From Streptomyces lydicus (GTDB lineage Bacteria; Actinomycetota; Actinomycetes; Streptomycetales; Streptomycetaceae), in NCBI RefSeq assembly GCF_000717345.1, contig NZ_JNZA01000016.1, positions 1-64,000 on the forward strand: 64,000 bases of DNA, written 5' to 3'. The notes beneath the pieces are model-generated. The model saw only the letters and a list, made by a program, of their open reading frames with translations, searched no databases and was not told the origin of the DNA. The position numbers and the translations under genes were made by a program. This document shows positions 44,071-52,584 of this stretch, piece after piece. Each line of letters starts with the position of its first letter. The stretch's first letter is position 1.

Positions 44071-46178
44071 GGGGAGTGCGCTCCTTTCGCCGGGGCGGCG
44101 CGGGGGACGGGGACGGCGGGTACCGGCACGGCCGGCGCGGGCGTGGGGGCGGGGGCGACGGCGCGCAGCCAGTACTCGGTGGCGAGGGTGGCGTCCAGGG
44201 CCCGCAGGGTGGGGTCCGGCGGCTGCGGTGCGGTGAGGTGGCGCCGCAGGACGTCGGGGTGGATCAGGCCGCGGGCGGCGAGCGGGGAGTCGTCGCAGAG
44301 GGCGGCCAGGGCGTCGCGGTGGGCGCGCAGGCCGGTGCGGGCCCCGGGGCCGGGCGCGGCGGGCGTACCGCGGCCGAGGACGCCGTCGGGGACGACGCCG
44401 CGCAGCGCGCGGGTCAGCAGCGGCTGGTGGACGCCGGCCCGGCCGCGGTCGGCGAGGTCGAGGGCGAGCGCCGCCTCCACGACCGCGTCGTCGAGGAACG
44501 GCGCCTCGTGGCCGACGCCGTGCGGGGCGGTCAGGGCGTCGGCGCCGCGGACGGTCTCCGCGGCGTGCAGGGCGGCGCGGAGGATCTCGTGCTGGGCGCG
44601 CAGCGGCGCGAACGGTTCGGGGGCCTCGTCGGCGGCCTCGCGCAGCAGCCGGCGGACGGTGGCGACGGCGTCCGGGTGGGCCCACGGCGGCAGGGCGGGT
44701 GGCGCCTCCCAGTCGGCGCCGCCGGCCCGCCGTCCGCGGCCTGACGCCCGGGGTGCGCTGCCGGCCAGCCACCGGGGGTAGGAGCGGCCGCCGAGGAGCG
44801 TGCGCAGGGTGTCGCGGGCCGTCCAGCGGCAGAGGTGGTGGGCGGTCCAGGCGCGCCGGGCGGCGGTGCGCAGGTCGCCGCGGGCAAGGGAGTTGAGGGC
44901 CGCCGGGCGGTGCCCGAACAGTGCGTCGGCGCCGGCGTCGACGAGGTGCAGCCGGGAGCCGCGCTCGGCGACCAGCCGGGCCCGGTGGGCGAGGCGGGCC
45001 GCCTCGCGGAAGACGGCGAGCGGGCCGGCCGGGTCGGCGGGGGTGCCGTGGCGGGCGTCGGTGGGCGGGGTGTAGCAGGTGGGGGCGTCGGCGTACGGCA
45101 GCGCGAGGTGCGCCCCGGGCGGGGGTCCGGCCGGGGCCCCGGAGACGCGCCGGTCGCCGCTCCTTCCGCGGGTCTCGCCCTTGCCCTTCCCCTTGTTCTT
45201 GCGCTTGCCGCTGTTCCCGTCCGGTTCCTCGGCGGTGTCCTGCCCCGCGCGCCGCCGGCGCTGCCGTTCCGCCGCGGCGAGGGCGGCGGCGCCGTGGGCG
45301 CTCCACCGGGTGTCCTCGTCGCCGGGCCGGCGGGACGTCCAGGAGGTGGTGAGCAGCCGGACGTCCTCGCGGGCGGTGAGGAAGCACAGTCCGGTGGCGC
45401 CGGTGGAGTCGGAGAGGCCGGCGCTGAGCGTGCCGCGGCCCGCGGTCCCGTCGGCGGCGGCCTGCCGCTGTGCGCGCCGGGCGCGGGCCGCCACCGCGTC
45501 GGCCAGTGCCCCGCCCAGGTGCTCCGCGGCGCGCTCCAGGGGGACGTCCGGTTCCGGCGGGCTCCACCAACGGGCCAGGGAGTGCCGCCCGTTGGCGTAC
45601 AGGGTGAGGTGGTGGCCCGGGGGTACGGCGGACACCGCGCGCCAGGCCGGGCGGAGGGCCGGCGGGAGCGGGGCGAAGGGGAACAGCAGGCGCAGTGCCG
45701 GCGCGTCCTCGTCGAGGAAGCCGAGGCCGGGGGCGCCGGCCGGCAGTCCGGCCGCGGCGGCGGCGCGGGCGAGCGCCGCCAGGTCCTGGGGGCGGTTGCC
45801 GGCGACGGTGACGCCGGCGATCCGGGCGTGGTGGAGCAGGCGGACGCCGGCGAGATCGCCCCGGCACCGCAGGTCGCCCTCGGCGGCGGTCAGCAGGAAG
45901 GCGCTGCCGGGGAGGGGGCGGGCGCGGCGGCCGATGCCGTCGAGGTGGCCGGGCCCCGGCAGCAGCCGGGCCAGCGTGCCGGGGGTCGCCGGGGTGGTGC
46001 CGAGCAGCAGCGCGCGGCGCGGTCCGGCCTCGGCCGCCACGGCCTCGTCGGGCGACCAGTGCCCGGTGATCCAGGGGCGTCCGGAGGGGTGGCGGAGGGT
46101 GCGACGGGACGGGCTCGCCGGCAGGCAGCGGCCGAGCGCGTCGGAGGCGGGGTGATCGGGGAGGACGAGGAAATCCAC
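44067..46178 (-). CDS. divergent asparagine-synthetase-like lasso cyclase homologue
   Basis: I place the start at the GTG (46178) opening VDFLVLPDHPAS; an upstream GTG at 46190 is possible. The 703-residue product has a GATase-like N-terminus without nucleophile Cys2 (as in lasso C proteins), and a C-terminal synthetase half. The ATP-pyrophosphatase loop reads LSAGLSDST (251-259) where LSGGLDS is expected: one residue inserted and Gly to Ala. The second motif reads DAGADALF (414-421) instead of GxGGDxLF. HEAPFLDDAVVEAAL (557-571) is conserved. Residues about 300-355 are a Lys/Gly/Arg-rich insert. Activity is doubtful from the altered loop; it may be decayed or neofunctionalised. It is coupled to the B2 gene. 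Confidence 0.75.
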   Translation of the reverse strand: MDFLVLPDHPASDALGRCLPASPSRRTLRHPSGRPWITGHWSPDEAVAAEAGPRRALLLGTTPATPGTLARLLPGPGHLDGIGRRARPLPGSAFLLTAAEGDLRCRGDLAGVRLLHHARIAGVTVAGNRPQDLAALARAAAAAGLPAGAPGLGFLDEDAPALRLLFPFAPLPPALRPAWRAVSAVPPGHHLTLYANGRHSLARWWSPPEPDVPLERAAEHLGGALADAVAARARRAQRQAAADGTAGRGTLSAGLSDSTGATGLCFLTAREDVRLLTTSWTSRRPGDEDTRWSAHGAAALAAAERQRRRRAGQDTAEEPDGNSGKRKNKGKGKGETRGRSGDRRVSGAPAGPPPGAHLALPYADAPTCYTPPTDARHGTPADPAGPLAVFREAARLAHRARLVAERGSRLHLVDAGADALFGHRPAALNSLARGDLRTAARRAWTAHHLCRWTARDTLRTLLGGRSYPRWLAGSAPRASGRGRRAGGADWEAPPALPPWAHPDAVATVRRLLREAADEAPEPFAPLRAQHEILRAALHAAETVRGADALTAPHGVGHEAPFLDDAVVEAALALDLADRGRAGVHQPLLTRALRGVVPDGVLGRGTPAAPGPGARTGLRAHRDALAALCDDSPLAARGLIHPDVLRRHLTAPQPPDPTLRALDATLATEYWLRAVAPAPTPAPAVPVPAVPVPRAAPAKGAHSP

Positions 46179-46420
46179 GGTGGGGGGCACTCCACTGGAG
46201 GGGCCGGTACGGCGCCGGGCGGGCCGGGTGGACGCAGGGCGCACTGAGCGGGGTCACGCAAAGCGTTCGACTGGATGCTGACAGTGTTCACGTCAATTTC
46301 CATTGCCTCGAAGGGGTGATCACGGGGGCGTGCGAGGCAAACCGGCGCGGGCCCACGGGGCGCGCGCGCCGGAGCGCCCGAGATCGCTCACGGGGCCCCC
46401 GCACGCCCGGTGAGCGCGAG

Positions 46421-46457
46421 GTTTCGCGGCGGTCACCTCACGCCACCGCGCCGAAAC
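46421..46457. promoter_or_regulatory. GlnR-box-like sites upstream of narK
   Basis: The minus strand reads GTGAC-N6-GAAAC (46436 to 46421), a perfect match to the GlnR a/b half-site (GTnAC-N6-GAAAC). Six bases further on it reads CTCAC (46414-46410), one base from the next GTnAC element. On the plus strand GCCAC-N6-GAAAC lies at 46442-46457 (one mismatch). GlnR activates nitrate genes in Streptomyces. The rest of the 328-base spacer between narK and the cyclase-like gene shows no gene. Confidence 0.6.
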
Positions 46458-46467
46458 CCGCGGTCCC

Positions 46468-46473
46468 TATGTT
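46468..46473 (+). promoter_or_regulatory. candidate -10 of narK
   Basis: TATGTT lies 34 bases before the narK ATG and about 40 bases right of the centre of the GlnR-like site. No -35 is visible, as expected for an activator-dependent promoter. Confidence 0.45.
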
Positions 46474-46506
46474 CGGGGCAGACGACCCGACCCCCTGGGA
46501 GGCGCG

Positions 46507-47946
46507 ATGACGGCCGAGGCCGCGGCAGGCACCCGTACCGACAGTCCCGGCGCAAGCCGTACCGACGGCCGTGCGCGGCGAGGGGGGCGGTGGATCGAGC
46601 ACTGGGAGCCGGAGGACGAGGGGTGGCGGGAGACCGGTGAGCGGATCGCCCGGCGGAACCTGGCCTTCTCCGTGCTGTCCGAGCACATCGGCTTCTCCGT
46701 CTGGAGCCTGTGGTCGGTGATGGTGCTGTTCATGGGGCCGGAGTACGGCATCGACCCGGCCGGGAAGTTCTTCCTGGTGGCGATACCGACGCTGGTGGGC
46801 GGGGTGCTGCGGGTGCCGTACACCTTCGCGGTGGCGCTGTTCGGGGGGCGCAACTGGACGGTGATCAGCGCGCTGCTGCTGCTGGTGCCGACCGCGGCGG
46901 CCGCGGTGGTGATGCACCCGGGCACGTCGTACTCCACGTTCATCGTGGTCGCGATGGTGGCGGGCGTCGGCGGCGGGAACTTCGCCTCCTCGATGACGAA
47001 CATCAACTCGTTCTTCCCGCTGCGCAAGAAGGGGTTCGCGCTGGGGCTGAACGCGGGCGGCGGCAACATCGGGGTGCCGGTGATCCAGCTGCTGGGGCTG
47101 CTGGTGATCGGGACGGCGGGGGCCGGCCATCCGCGGCTGGTGCTGGCCGTGTACGTGCCGCTGATCGTGCTGGCGGCGGTGCTCGCGGCGCTGTTCATGG
47201 ACAACCTCGCGCCGGTCACCCACGACACCGGGGCGGCCCTGGACGCCGCCCGGCAGCCGCACACCTGGGTGATGTCGCTGCTGTACATCGGCACCTTCGG
47301 GTCGTTTATCGGCTACAGCTTCGCCTTCGGGCTGGTGCTGCAGAGCCAGTTCGCCCGCACCCCCCTGCAGGCCGCGTCGCTGACCTTCGTCGGCCCGCTG
47401 CTGGGTTCGCTGGTGCGGCCGGTCGGCGGGCGGCTGGCGGACCGCTTCGGCGGCGCCCGGATCACGCTGGGGACCTTCGCGGCGATGGCCCTGGCCACCG
47501 GCGTGGTCATCCACGCCTCGGGGATCGCCTCGCTGCCGGTGTTCCTCGTCGGCTTCTTCGCGCTGTTCGTGCTGTCGGGGCTCGGCAACGGCTCCACGTA
47601 CAAGATGATCCCGGGGATCTTCCAGGCGCAGGCGCTGCGCCGCGGTCTGACGGGCGAGGCGGCGGCGGCCTACGGGCGGCGGCTGTCGGGCGCGGCGATG
47701 GGGCTGATCGGCGCGGTGGGCGCGCTCGGCGGGCTGGCCATCAACCTCGCGTTCCGGCAGGCGTTCCTGACCGGCGGCTCGGGCACCCCCGCCTTCGTCT
47801 CCTTCCTGGCCTGCTACGCCGTGTGCGCCGCGGTGACCTGGGCCGTATACCTCCGTCCCGCGGCGCGGGCGCGGCGTACCGCGCAGGCCGGGGCGGCCGG
47901 GGCGGCCGCGGAGGGGGAGCGGCACCCGGTCCACGCGGAGGTGTGA
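46507..47946 (+). CDS. narK: nitrate/nitrite transporter, MFS NarK type
   Basis: The 479-residue protein has a long hydrophilic N-terminus (1-55) and twelve TM helices. The two nitrate-signature runs are clear: GGGNFASSMTNINSFFP (about 157) and GLGNGSTYKMIP (about 359). It imports nitrate (or exports nitrite) for assimilation. GGGAGGCGCG precedes the ATG. The next gene is nnaR, and both have GlnR-like boxes, so they are probably induced under nitrogen limitation. No nitrate or nitrite reductase genes are in the window. Confidence 0.9.
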   Translation: MTAEAAAGTRTDSPGASRTDGRARRGGRWIEHWEPEDEGWRETGERIARRNLAFSVLSEHIGFSVWSLWSVMVLFMGPEYGIDPAGKFFLVAIPTLVGGVLRVPYTFAVALFGGRNWTVISALLLLVPTAAAAVVMHPGTSYSTFIVVAMVAGVGGGNFASSMTNINSFFPLRKKGFALGLNAGGGNIGVPVIQLLGLLVIGTAGAGHPRLVLAVYVPLIVLAAVLAALFMDNLAPVTHDTGAALDAARQPHTWVMSLLYIGTFGSFIGYSFAFGLVLQSQFARTPLQAASLTFVGPLLGSLVRPVGGRLADRFGGARITLGTFAAMALATGVVIHASGIASLPVFLVGFFALFVLSGLGNGSTYKMIPGIFQAQALRRGLTGEAAAAYGRRLSGAAMGLIGAVGALGGLAINLAFRQAFLTGGSGTPAFVSFLACYAVCAAVTWAVYLRPAARARRTAQAGAAGAAAEGERHPVHAEV

Positions 47947-47956
47947 GGCGCCCGGC

Positions 47957-47972
47957 GTAACGGTGTGGAAAT
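47957..47972 (+). promoter_or_regulatory. GlnR-box-like site upstream of nnaR
   Basis: GTAAC-GGTGTG-GAAAT matches the GlnR half-site consensus (GTnAC-N6-GAAAC) at all but the last base. It begins 11 bases after the narK stop and 140 before the nnaR start. Confidence 0.6.
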
Positions 47973-48096
47973 ACTGGAGGACCCGGGCTGTCACCTGCCG
48001 TTGGCAGCCTGGGCACCCTGGCACTCCGTGCCGCCCGAGCCGCGGCGGTCGGGGTGCGGAACGCGGCACAACCACTCTGGGCGGAGCGGGACGACC

Positions 48097-49320
48097 ATGG
48101 ACGAGCAGCATCAGGAGCGCGAGGAGCGGGAGCGGACGGAGCCGGGCACGGCACCGGCGGTCCGGCCGCTGGACGGGTTCACCATCGGGGTGACCGCCGC
48201 CCGGCGGGCGGAGGAGCTGGGCGCGCTGCTGGAGCGGCGCGGCGGGCAGGTGCTGCACGCCCCCGCGCTGCGCATCGTGCCGCTGCCGGACGACACCGAG
48301 CTGCTCGCGGTGACCCGGGCGCTGATCGACGACGCCCCCGACGTCGTCGTGGCCACCACCGCCATCGGGTTCCGCGGCTGGGTGGAGGCCGCCGAGGGCT
48401 GGGGGCTGGGCGAGGCGCTGCTGAACCGGCTGGCCGGGGTGGAGCTGCTGGCGCGCGGGCCGAAGGTGCGCGGCGCGATCCGGGCCGCCGGGCTGACCGA
48501 GAAGTGGTCACCGGCCTCCGAGTCGATGGCCGAGGTGCTGGACCGGCTCCTGGAGGAGGGCGTCGACGGGCGGCGGATCGCGCTGCAGCTGCACGGGGAG
48601 CCGCTGCCGGGGTTCGTCGAGGCGCTGCGGGCCGGCGGCGCGGAGGTCGTCGGCGTCCCCGTGTACCGCTGGATGCCGCCGGAGGACCTCGGTCCGGTCG
48701 ACCGGCTGCTGGACGCGACGCTCGCCGGCGGCCTGGACGCGGTGACGTTCACCAGCGCGCCGGCCGCCGCCTCGCTGCTGCGCCGCGCGGAGGAGCGCGG
48801 CATCCGCGACGCGCTGCTGGCGGCGCTGCGCACGGACGTGCTGCCGGTGTGCGTGGGGCCGGTGACCGCGCTGCCGCTGGAGGCCGAGGACGTCGCCACG
48901 CTCCAGCCGGAGCGCTTCCGGCTCGGGCCGCTGGTGCAGCTGCTGTGCCGCGAACTGCCGGGCCGGGTACGGACGTTGCCGGTGGCCGGGCGGCGACTGG
49001 AGATCCGTGGGCACGCCGTCGTGGTGGACGGCGTGCTGCGGCCGGTGCCGCCGGCCGGGATGGCGCTGCTGCGGGCGCTGGCCCGCCGCCCCGGCTGGGT
49101 CGTTCCCCGCGCCGAGCTGCTGCGTGCGCTGCCGGGCGCGGGCCGCGACGAGCACGCGGTGGAGACCGCGATGGCCCGGCTGCGGGTGGCGCTGGGCGCG
49201 CCCAAGCTGATCCAGACGGTCGTCAAGCGCGGCTACCGGCTGGCGCTGGACCCGCACGCGGACACCGACAAGTACGGCGGGGAGGACGCGCAGGTCAGGC
49301 GGGTTGCGCCGGGTTGCTGA
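48097..49320 (+). CDS. nnaR: HemD-like (uroporphyrinogen-III synthase fold) regulator with C-terminal winged helix
   Basis: The 407-residue protein begins MDEQHQERE. Residues about 25-265 form the two-domain uroporphyrinogen-III synthase fold (FTIGVTAARRAEELGALL, VVATTAIGFRGW, LQLHGEP, FTSAPAAASLLRRA). Residues about 295-390 are an OmpR/Trans_reg_C-like DNA-binding wing ending in IQTVVKRGYRLAL. This fusion and the place after narK match NnaR, a nitrate-assimilation regulator in S. coelicolor that works with GlnR. Whether it keeps synthase activity is unknown. It overlaps the convergent methyltransferase gene by 26 bases. Confidence 0.85.
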   Translation: MDEQHQEREERERTEPGTAPAVRPLDGFTIGVTAARRAEELGALLERRGGQVLHAPALRIVPLPDDTELLAVTRALIDDAPDVVVATTAIGFRGWVEAAEGWGLGEALLNRLAGVELLARGPKVRGAIRAAGLTEKWSPASESMAEVLDRLLEEGVDGRRIALQLHGEPLPGFVEALRAGGAEVVGVPVYRWMPPEDLGPVDRLLDATLAGGLDAVTFTSAPAAASLLRRAEERGIRDALLAALRTDVLPVCVGPVTALPLEAEDVATLQPERFRLGPLVQLLCRELPGRVRTLPVAGRRLEIRGHAVVVDGVLRPVPPAGMALLRALARRPGWVVPRAELLRALPGAGRDEHAVETAMARLRVALGAPKLIQTVVKRGYRLALDPHADTDKYGGEDAQVRRVAPGC

Positions 49321-50080
49321 CGCGGATCTTGGACTGGCCGTGCGGCCGGGTCTCCCAGTCGTCCATGAAGCGGGCCTCCAGGCCGTGTCCGCGGGCCAGC
49401 CGCAGCAGGGTGTCGGTCCGGTAGTAGAAGTCCTCGCGCAGCACCTGGTGCTCGGCGCCCTCGGTGCGGTCGAAGGTGAAGTCGAAGAACCCGTCGGGGG
49501 CCAGGATCCGGCCGACGTGGGCGAGGCATTCGTCGATCACTTCGAGCGGGGAGTGCGAGAAGACGCTGTGCGCGTGCACCACGTCGAAGTACCCGGCCGG
49601 CAGGAAGTCCAGTGTCAGGTCCTGCGTGATCGTCAGGTGCGGCAGCTTGTCCTGGAGTTCGTACGTCGTCAGGGTGCGCTTGGCGGCAATCAGGATGTCC
49701 GGCGAGATGTCGATGCCGTAGTAGTTGCCGGTGTCGAGGTGGGCGATGAAGCGCCAGCCGGCCCGCAGGTTGCCGCAGCCGATGTCCAGCATCCGGTGCT
49801 CCGGCCGGAGCCCGTGCTCGGCCAGGTACGCGAACTGCATCTCGCCGAGCGCCAGCCACCGCTCGTGGCTGCGGCTGCCCACCGCGGCCTCGGGGCTGCG
49901 GCCGGCGTCGGAGGCCATCACCGCCCGGTAGTACGCGACGTGGTCGGGGTGCTTGAGGCGCAGCCAGGTGTCGCGGGCGGTGCGCTTGACGTACGGGGTG
50001 ATGCGGGCGGGGTTGCGGACCGCGTAGCCGATCTTGTGGGTCAGGCTGGCGCGATTCGTGAGCAGGGACTTGCGCGACAT
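49295..50080 (-). CDS. class I SAM-dependent methyltransferase
   Basis: The 261-residue protein starts MSRKSLLTNRASLTH at 50080 (AAGG 8 bases before). Motif I is RMLDIGCGNLRAGW (about 93-106), followed by YYGIDISPDIL, FDVVHAHSVFSHSP and GRILAPDGFFDFTFD. It belongs to the Methyltransf_25/11 group seen next to glycan genes. The 3' end overlaps nnaR. No partner genes help to identify its substrate. Confidence 0.78.
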   Translation of the reverse strand: MSRKSLLTNRASLTHKIGYAVRNPARITPYVKRTARDTWLRLKHPDHVAYYRAVMASDAGRSPEAAVGSRSHERWLALGEMQFAYLAEHGLRPEHRMLDIGCGNLRAGWRFIAHLDTGNYYGIDISPDILIAAKRTLTTYELQDKLPHLTITQDLTLDFLPAGYFDVVHAHSVFSHSPLEVIDECLAHVGRILAPDGFFDFTFDRTEGAEHQVLREDFYYRTDTLLRLARGHGLEARFMDDWETRPHGQSKIRVSNPAQPA

Positions 50081-50358
50081 GGAGACCTTCGTCCTGGAGG
50101 CGTCGAAAGGTGCGGTGACGTGCGGGGCGGGCCGGTGCGCGGGCCCGCGGGCCGCCACGCCGCGGACTATACATCAGATGTATACGTGCAGAGTCTACGT
50201 ACGGTGTCTACCTGTGCCGCCCGCCCGCGGCGCGTACCCGGCGGCTCCCGGAGGCCCGCCTCCCGCCGTACGGAGTGGCTGCTTCCGGAGGGTTCCGGGC
50301 GGACCGCGCGCCGGGCACTCTGGGAGCACACGCGTTTGGTCTAAGGAGTGACAGGCAC

Positions 50359-51063
50359 ATGGCAGCGGCGTGCGACCTGCGGTTCGACTGCGGCCGGACC
50401 TGCCTGGACCTGGTGGCCACGGCCGGCGGCGCGCCCGCCGAACGGCTCACCGGCCCCGAGCAGTTGGCGGCCTGGCTGGTCGGCGCGGGGCTGGTGCCGC
50501 GCGGCGTCCCGCTGGACGCCGTAGACGTCCGCTGGGTCGTCCGCTTCCGGGCGCTGCGCGACCTGCTGCGCCGCGTGGTGCACGACGAGCTGCGGGACCG
50601 GGCGGCCGACGCCGACCTGGACCGGCTCAACTCCGCGGCCGCCGCCGGCCCGCCGCCCGCCCCGCGTGCGGTGCGCGATGCCGACGGCACCCTGGCCCGT
50701 ACGCTCTGCGCCCCGCCCGACTGCGCCGGGCTGCTGGCCGCGGTCGCCCGGGACGCGGTCGGGCTGCTCACCGACCCGGCGGCGCGCGGGCAACTGCGGC
50801 AGTGCGCGGGCGAGCACTGCTCGCTGGTCTACCTGGACACCTCGCGCGGCCGGCGCCGCCGCTGGTGCTCCAGCGAGGTGTGCGGCAACCGGGAGCGGGT
50901 GGCGCGCCACCGCAGACGCACGACCGTACGGGGCGCGCCCGGCCCCGCGGGCGCCCCCGCCCCGGCCGCGGCCGCCACCGGACCGGCCCGCATCCCGGTC
51001 CCGGAGCCCGCCGCCCCGGCCCCCGTCACGTCCGGAAAAAATTTCCGGCCGGCGGCTGAGTGA
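50359..51063 (+). CDS. ABATE/CGNR zinc-finger regulator
   Basis: The 234-residue protein has an N-terminal ABATE-like helical domain (about 5-140) and a CGNR zinc finger: Cys149, Cys154, Cys170 and Cys175 within QCAGEHCSLVYLD and RWCSSEVCGNRERVARHR. AAGGAG lies 10 bases before the ATG. The Pro/Ala-rich tail (190-234) looks disordered. Family members are probable DNA-binding regulators of unknown ligand. It precedes the sigU gene by 97 bases on the same strand. Confidence 0.85.
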   Translation: MAAACDLRFDCGRTCLDLVATAGGAPAERLTGPEQLAAWLVGAGLVPRGVPLDAVDVRWVVRFRALRDLLRRVVHDELRDRAADADLDRLNSAAAAGPPPAPRAVRDADGTLARTLCAPPDCAGLLAAVARDAVGLLTDPAARGQLRQCAGEHCSLVYLDTSRGRRRRWCSSEVCGNRERVARHRRRTTVRGAPGPAGAPAPAAAATGPARIPVPEPAAPAPVTSGKNFRPAAE

Positions 51064-51160
51064 CCCGCCCGTCCCGTCCGTACTCCTCACCGCAAGTCCG
51101 ATTTCATGGCCAGGTCCCCGGCGATCTTGGGTGATACGGGCTATCGACCCGGGAGTTGGA

Positions 51161-51700
51161 GTGCGTAAGGATGCCGTCGTGGCAGACAGGACGACACCTG
51201 ACGAGGAGCTCATGCGAGCCCTCTATGACGAGCACGCGGGCCCGCTCCTCGCTTTCGTCCTGCGGCTGGTGGCGGGCGACCGGCACCGCGCGGAGGACGT
51301 GGTGCAGGAGACGCTGGTGCGCGCCTGGCGCAACGCCGACCAGCTGCAGCGGGCCACCGGGTCCATCCGCCCGTGGCTGGTGACGGTCGCCCGGCGGATA
51401 GTGATCGACGGTCACCGCAGCCGGAAGGCCAGACCCCAGGAGGTCGACGCGACACCTCTGGAGACGATGCCCGCCGCGGACGTGATCGACCGGGCGCTGC
51501 GCATGATGACGATCTCCGAGGCGCTGAGCGACCTGAGCCAGGCCCACCGAGAGGCCCTCGTCGAGACGTACTTCAAGGAGCGTACGGTCAACGAGGCAGC
51601 GGAGGTGCTGCGCGTGCCGGCCGGAACCGTGCGGTCCCGGGTCTTCTACGCGCTGCGCTCCCTGAAGCTCTCGCTTCAAGAACGAGGAGTGACGGAGTGA
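51161..51700 (+). CDS. sigU: ECF RNA polymerase sigma factor
   Basis: The 179-residue protein has sigma region 2 (LYDEHAGPLLAFVLRLVAGDRHRAEDVVQETLVRAWRNAD) and region 4 (about 115-175; SDLSQAHREALVETYF, RVPAGTVRSRVFYALRSLK), with no region 3. Directly downstream is a zinc-containing anti-sigma factor whose start overlaps the stop, the arrangement of SigU-RsuA in S. coelicolor. The GTG at 51161 has GGGAG upstream; a second GTG at 51179 with AAGGA is also plausible. Confidence 0.82.
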   Translation: MRKDAVVADRTTPDEELMRALYDEHAGPLLAFVLRLVAGDRHRAEDVVQETLVRAWRNADQLQRATGSIRPWLVTVARRIVIDGHRSRKARPQEVDATPLETMPAADVIDRALRMMTISEALSDLSQAHREALVETYFKERTVNEAAEVLRVPAGTVRSRVFYALRSLKLSLQERGVTE

Positions 51701-52443
51701 TCCCGCCCACGCAGCCGGACCGGCACACCGACGTCGGCGCCTACGCGCTGGGCGTCCTGGACGCCGCCGACGCGGAACGGTTCGAGGCGCACCTGGTCGG
51801 CTGTGACCGGTGCGCGGCCGAACTGGAGGAGCTGATGGGGCTCACGCCCGCACTCGCCGAGTTCAAGGCGTCCGCCCCCACCCCGGAGACCCTCACCGCC
51901 GTCCCCGGCCCGAGGCTGCTGAACGGACTCCTCGACGAGGTCGCCGGCACCCGCCGCGGCCGTGCCCGGCGCCGGCTGTTCCTGGTCGCCGCCGCCGTCG
52001 TGCTGATCGTCGGCGGACCGCTCGCCGCCCTGTCCCTCAAGGGGGGCACCGACGCGCCGCCGACCGCGGCGCCGCCGCTGGCGAACGCCGTGCGCGCCCA
52101 GTACGCCGAGGGCGAGAAGGCCGGCTCCGTCGACCCGGTCACCAAGGTCTCGGCCGGCGTCTCCATGGCGCCCCGCCCCTGGGGCACCCAGGTCGTCCTC
52201 GAACTCGCCAACGTCAAGGGACCGCTCGCCTGCGACCTGGTGGCCGTCGGCAAGGACGGCCGGCGGCAGACCGTCACCACCTGGGCGGTGCCCAAGGGCG
52301 GCTACGGCATCCCCGGCAGCGCCGCCAAGTGGAACCGCGAGCCCCTCTACGCGGCGGGCGGCGCGGCCCTCGACCGCGCCGACATCGACCACTTCGAGAT
52401 CAGCACGCTGGAGGGCAGGCGACTGGCCACCGTGAAGGTCTGA
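51697..52443 (+). CDS. rsuA: anti-sigma factor, membrane-anchored, zinc-binding (RsuA-like)
   Basis: The 248-residue protein has a ZAS-type zinc motif, His32-x3-Cys36-x2-Cys39, in the cytoplasmic N-terminus, one TM helix at about 90-110 and an extracytoplasmic C-terminal domain with an anti-sigma-K-like beta fold (VLELANVKGPLACDLVAVG). It would sequester the sigma factor encoded immediately upstream (GTGA overlap) until an envelope signal triggers release. The signal is not known from this sequence. Confidence 0.85.
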   Translation: MIPPTQPDRHTDVGAYALGVLDAADAERFEAHLVGCDRCAAELEELMGLTPALAEFKASAPTPETLTAVPGPRLLNGLLDEVAGTRRGRARRRLFLVAAAVVLIVGGPLAALSLKGGTDAPPTAAPPLANAVRAQYAEGEKAGSVDPVTKVSAGVSMAPRPWGTQVVLELANVKGPLACDLVAVGKDGRRQTVTTWAVPKGGYGIPGSAAKWNREPLYAAGGAALDRADIDHFEISTLEGRRLATVKV

Positions 52444-52584
52444 GACGCCCGAAGTGACGGTCTGACGCAACATCCGATGGAATCTGTAGAAATCTGCCCG
52501 ATTTTGTCCCTCTCGCCAGGTGCGCGCGGTGCCCGGTTCGCGTACGGTTGACGGCTGCCCTACGCACAGCAGAAGGGGGCCTGG

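Noticed and set aside
45890..46303. Open frame starting MEIDVNTVSIQSNALRD upstream of the cyclase-like gene, as a lasso precursor
   Set aside because: It runs on for 137 codons in antisense-like Pro/Ala/Arg sequence, has no ribosome binding site and lacks the YxxP...L leader and Gly-start core. No other short frame in 46179-46506 fits either.
46275..46319. 14-codon frame MLTVFTSISIASKG as a small peptide gene
   Set aside because: No ribosome binding site, and very short; it lies where divergent promoters are expected. No supporting signal.
52444..52584. Rifamycin-associated element upstream of the HelD-type gene
   Set aside because: I looked for the 19-base palindrome known upstream of such genes and saw none; so I did not call the gene helR.
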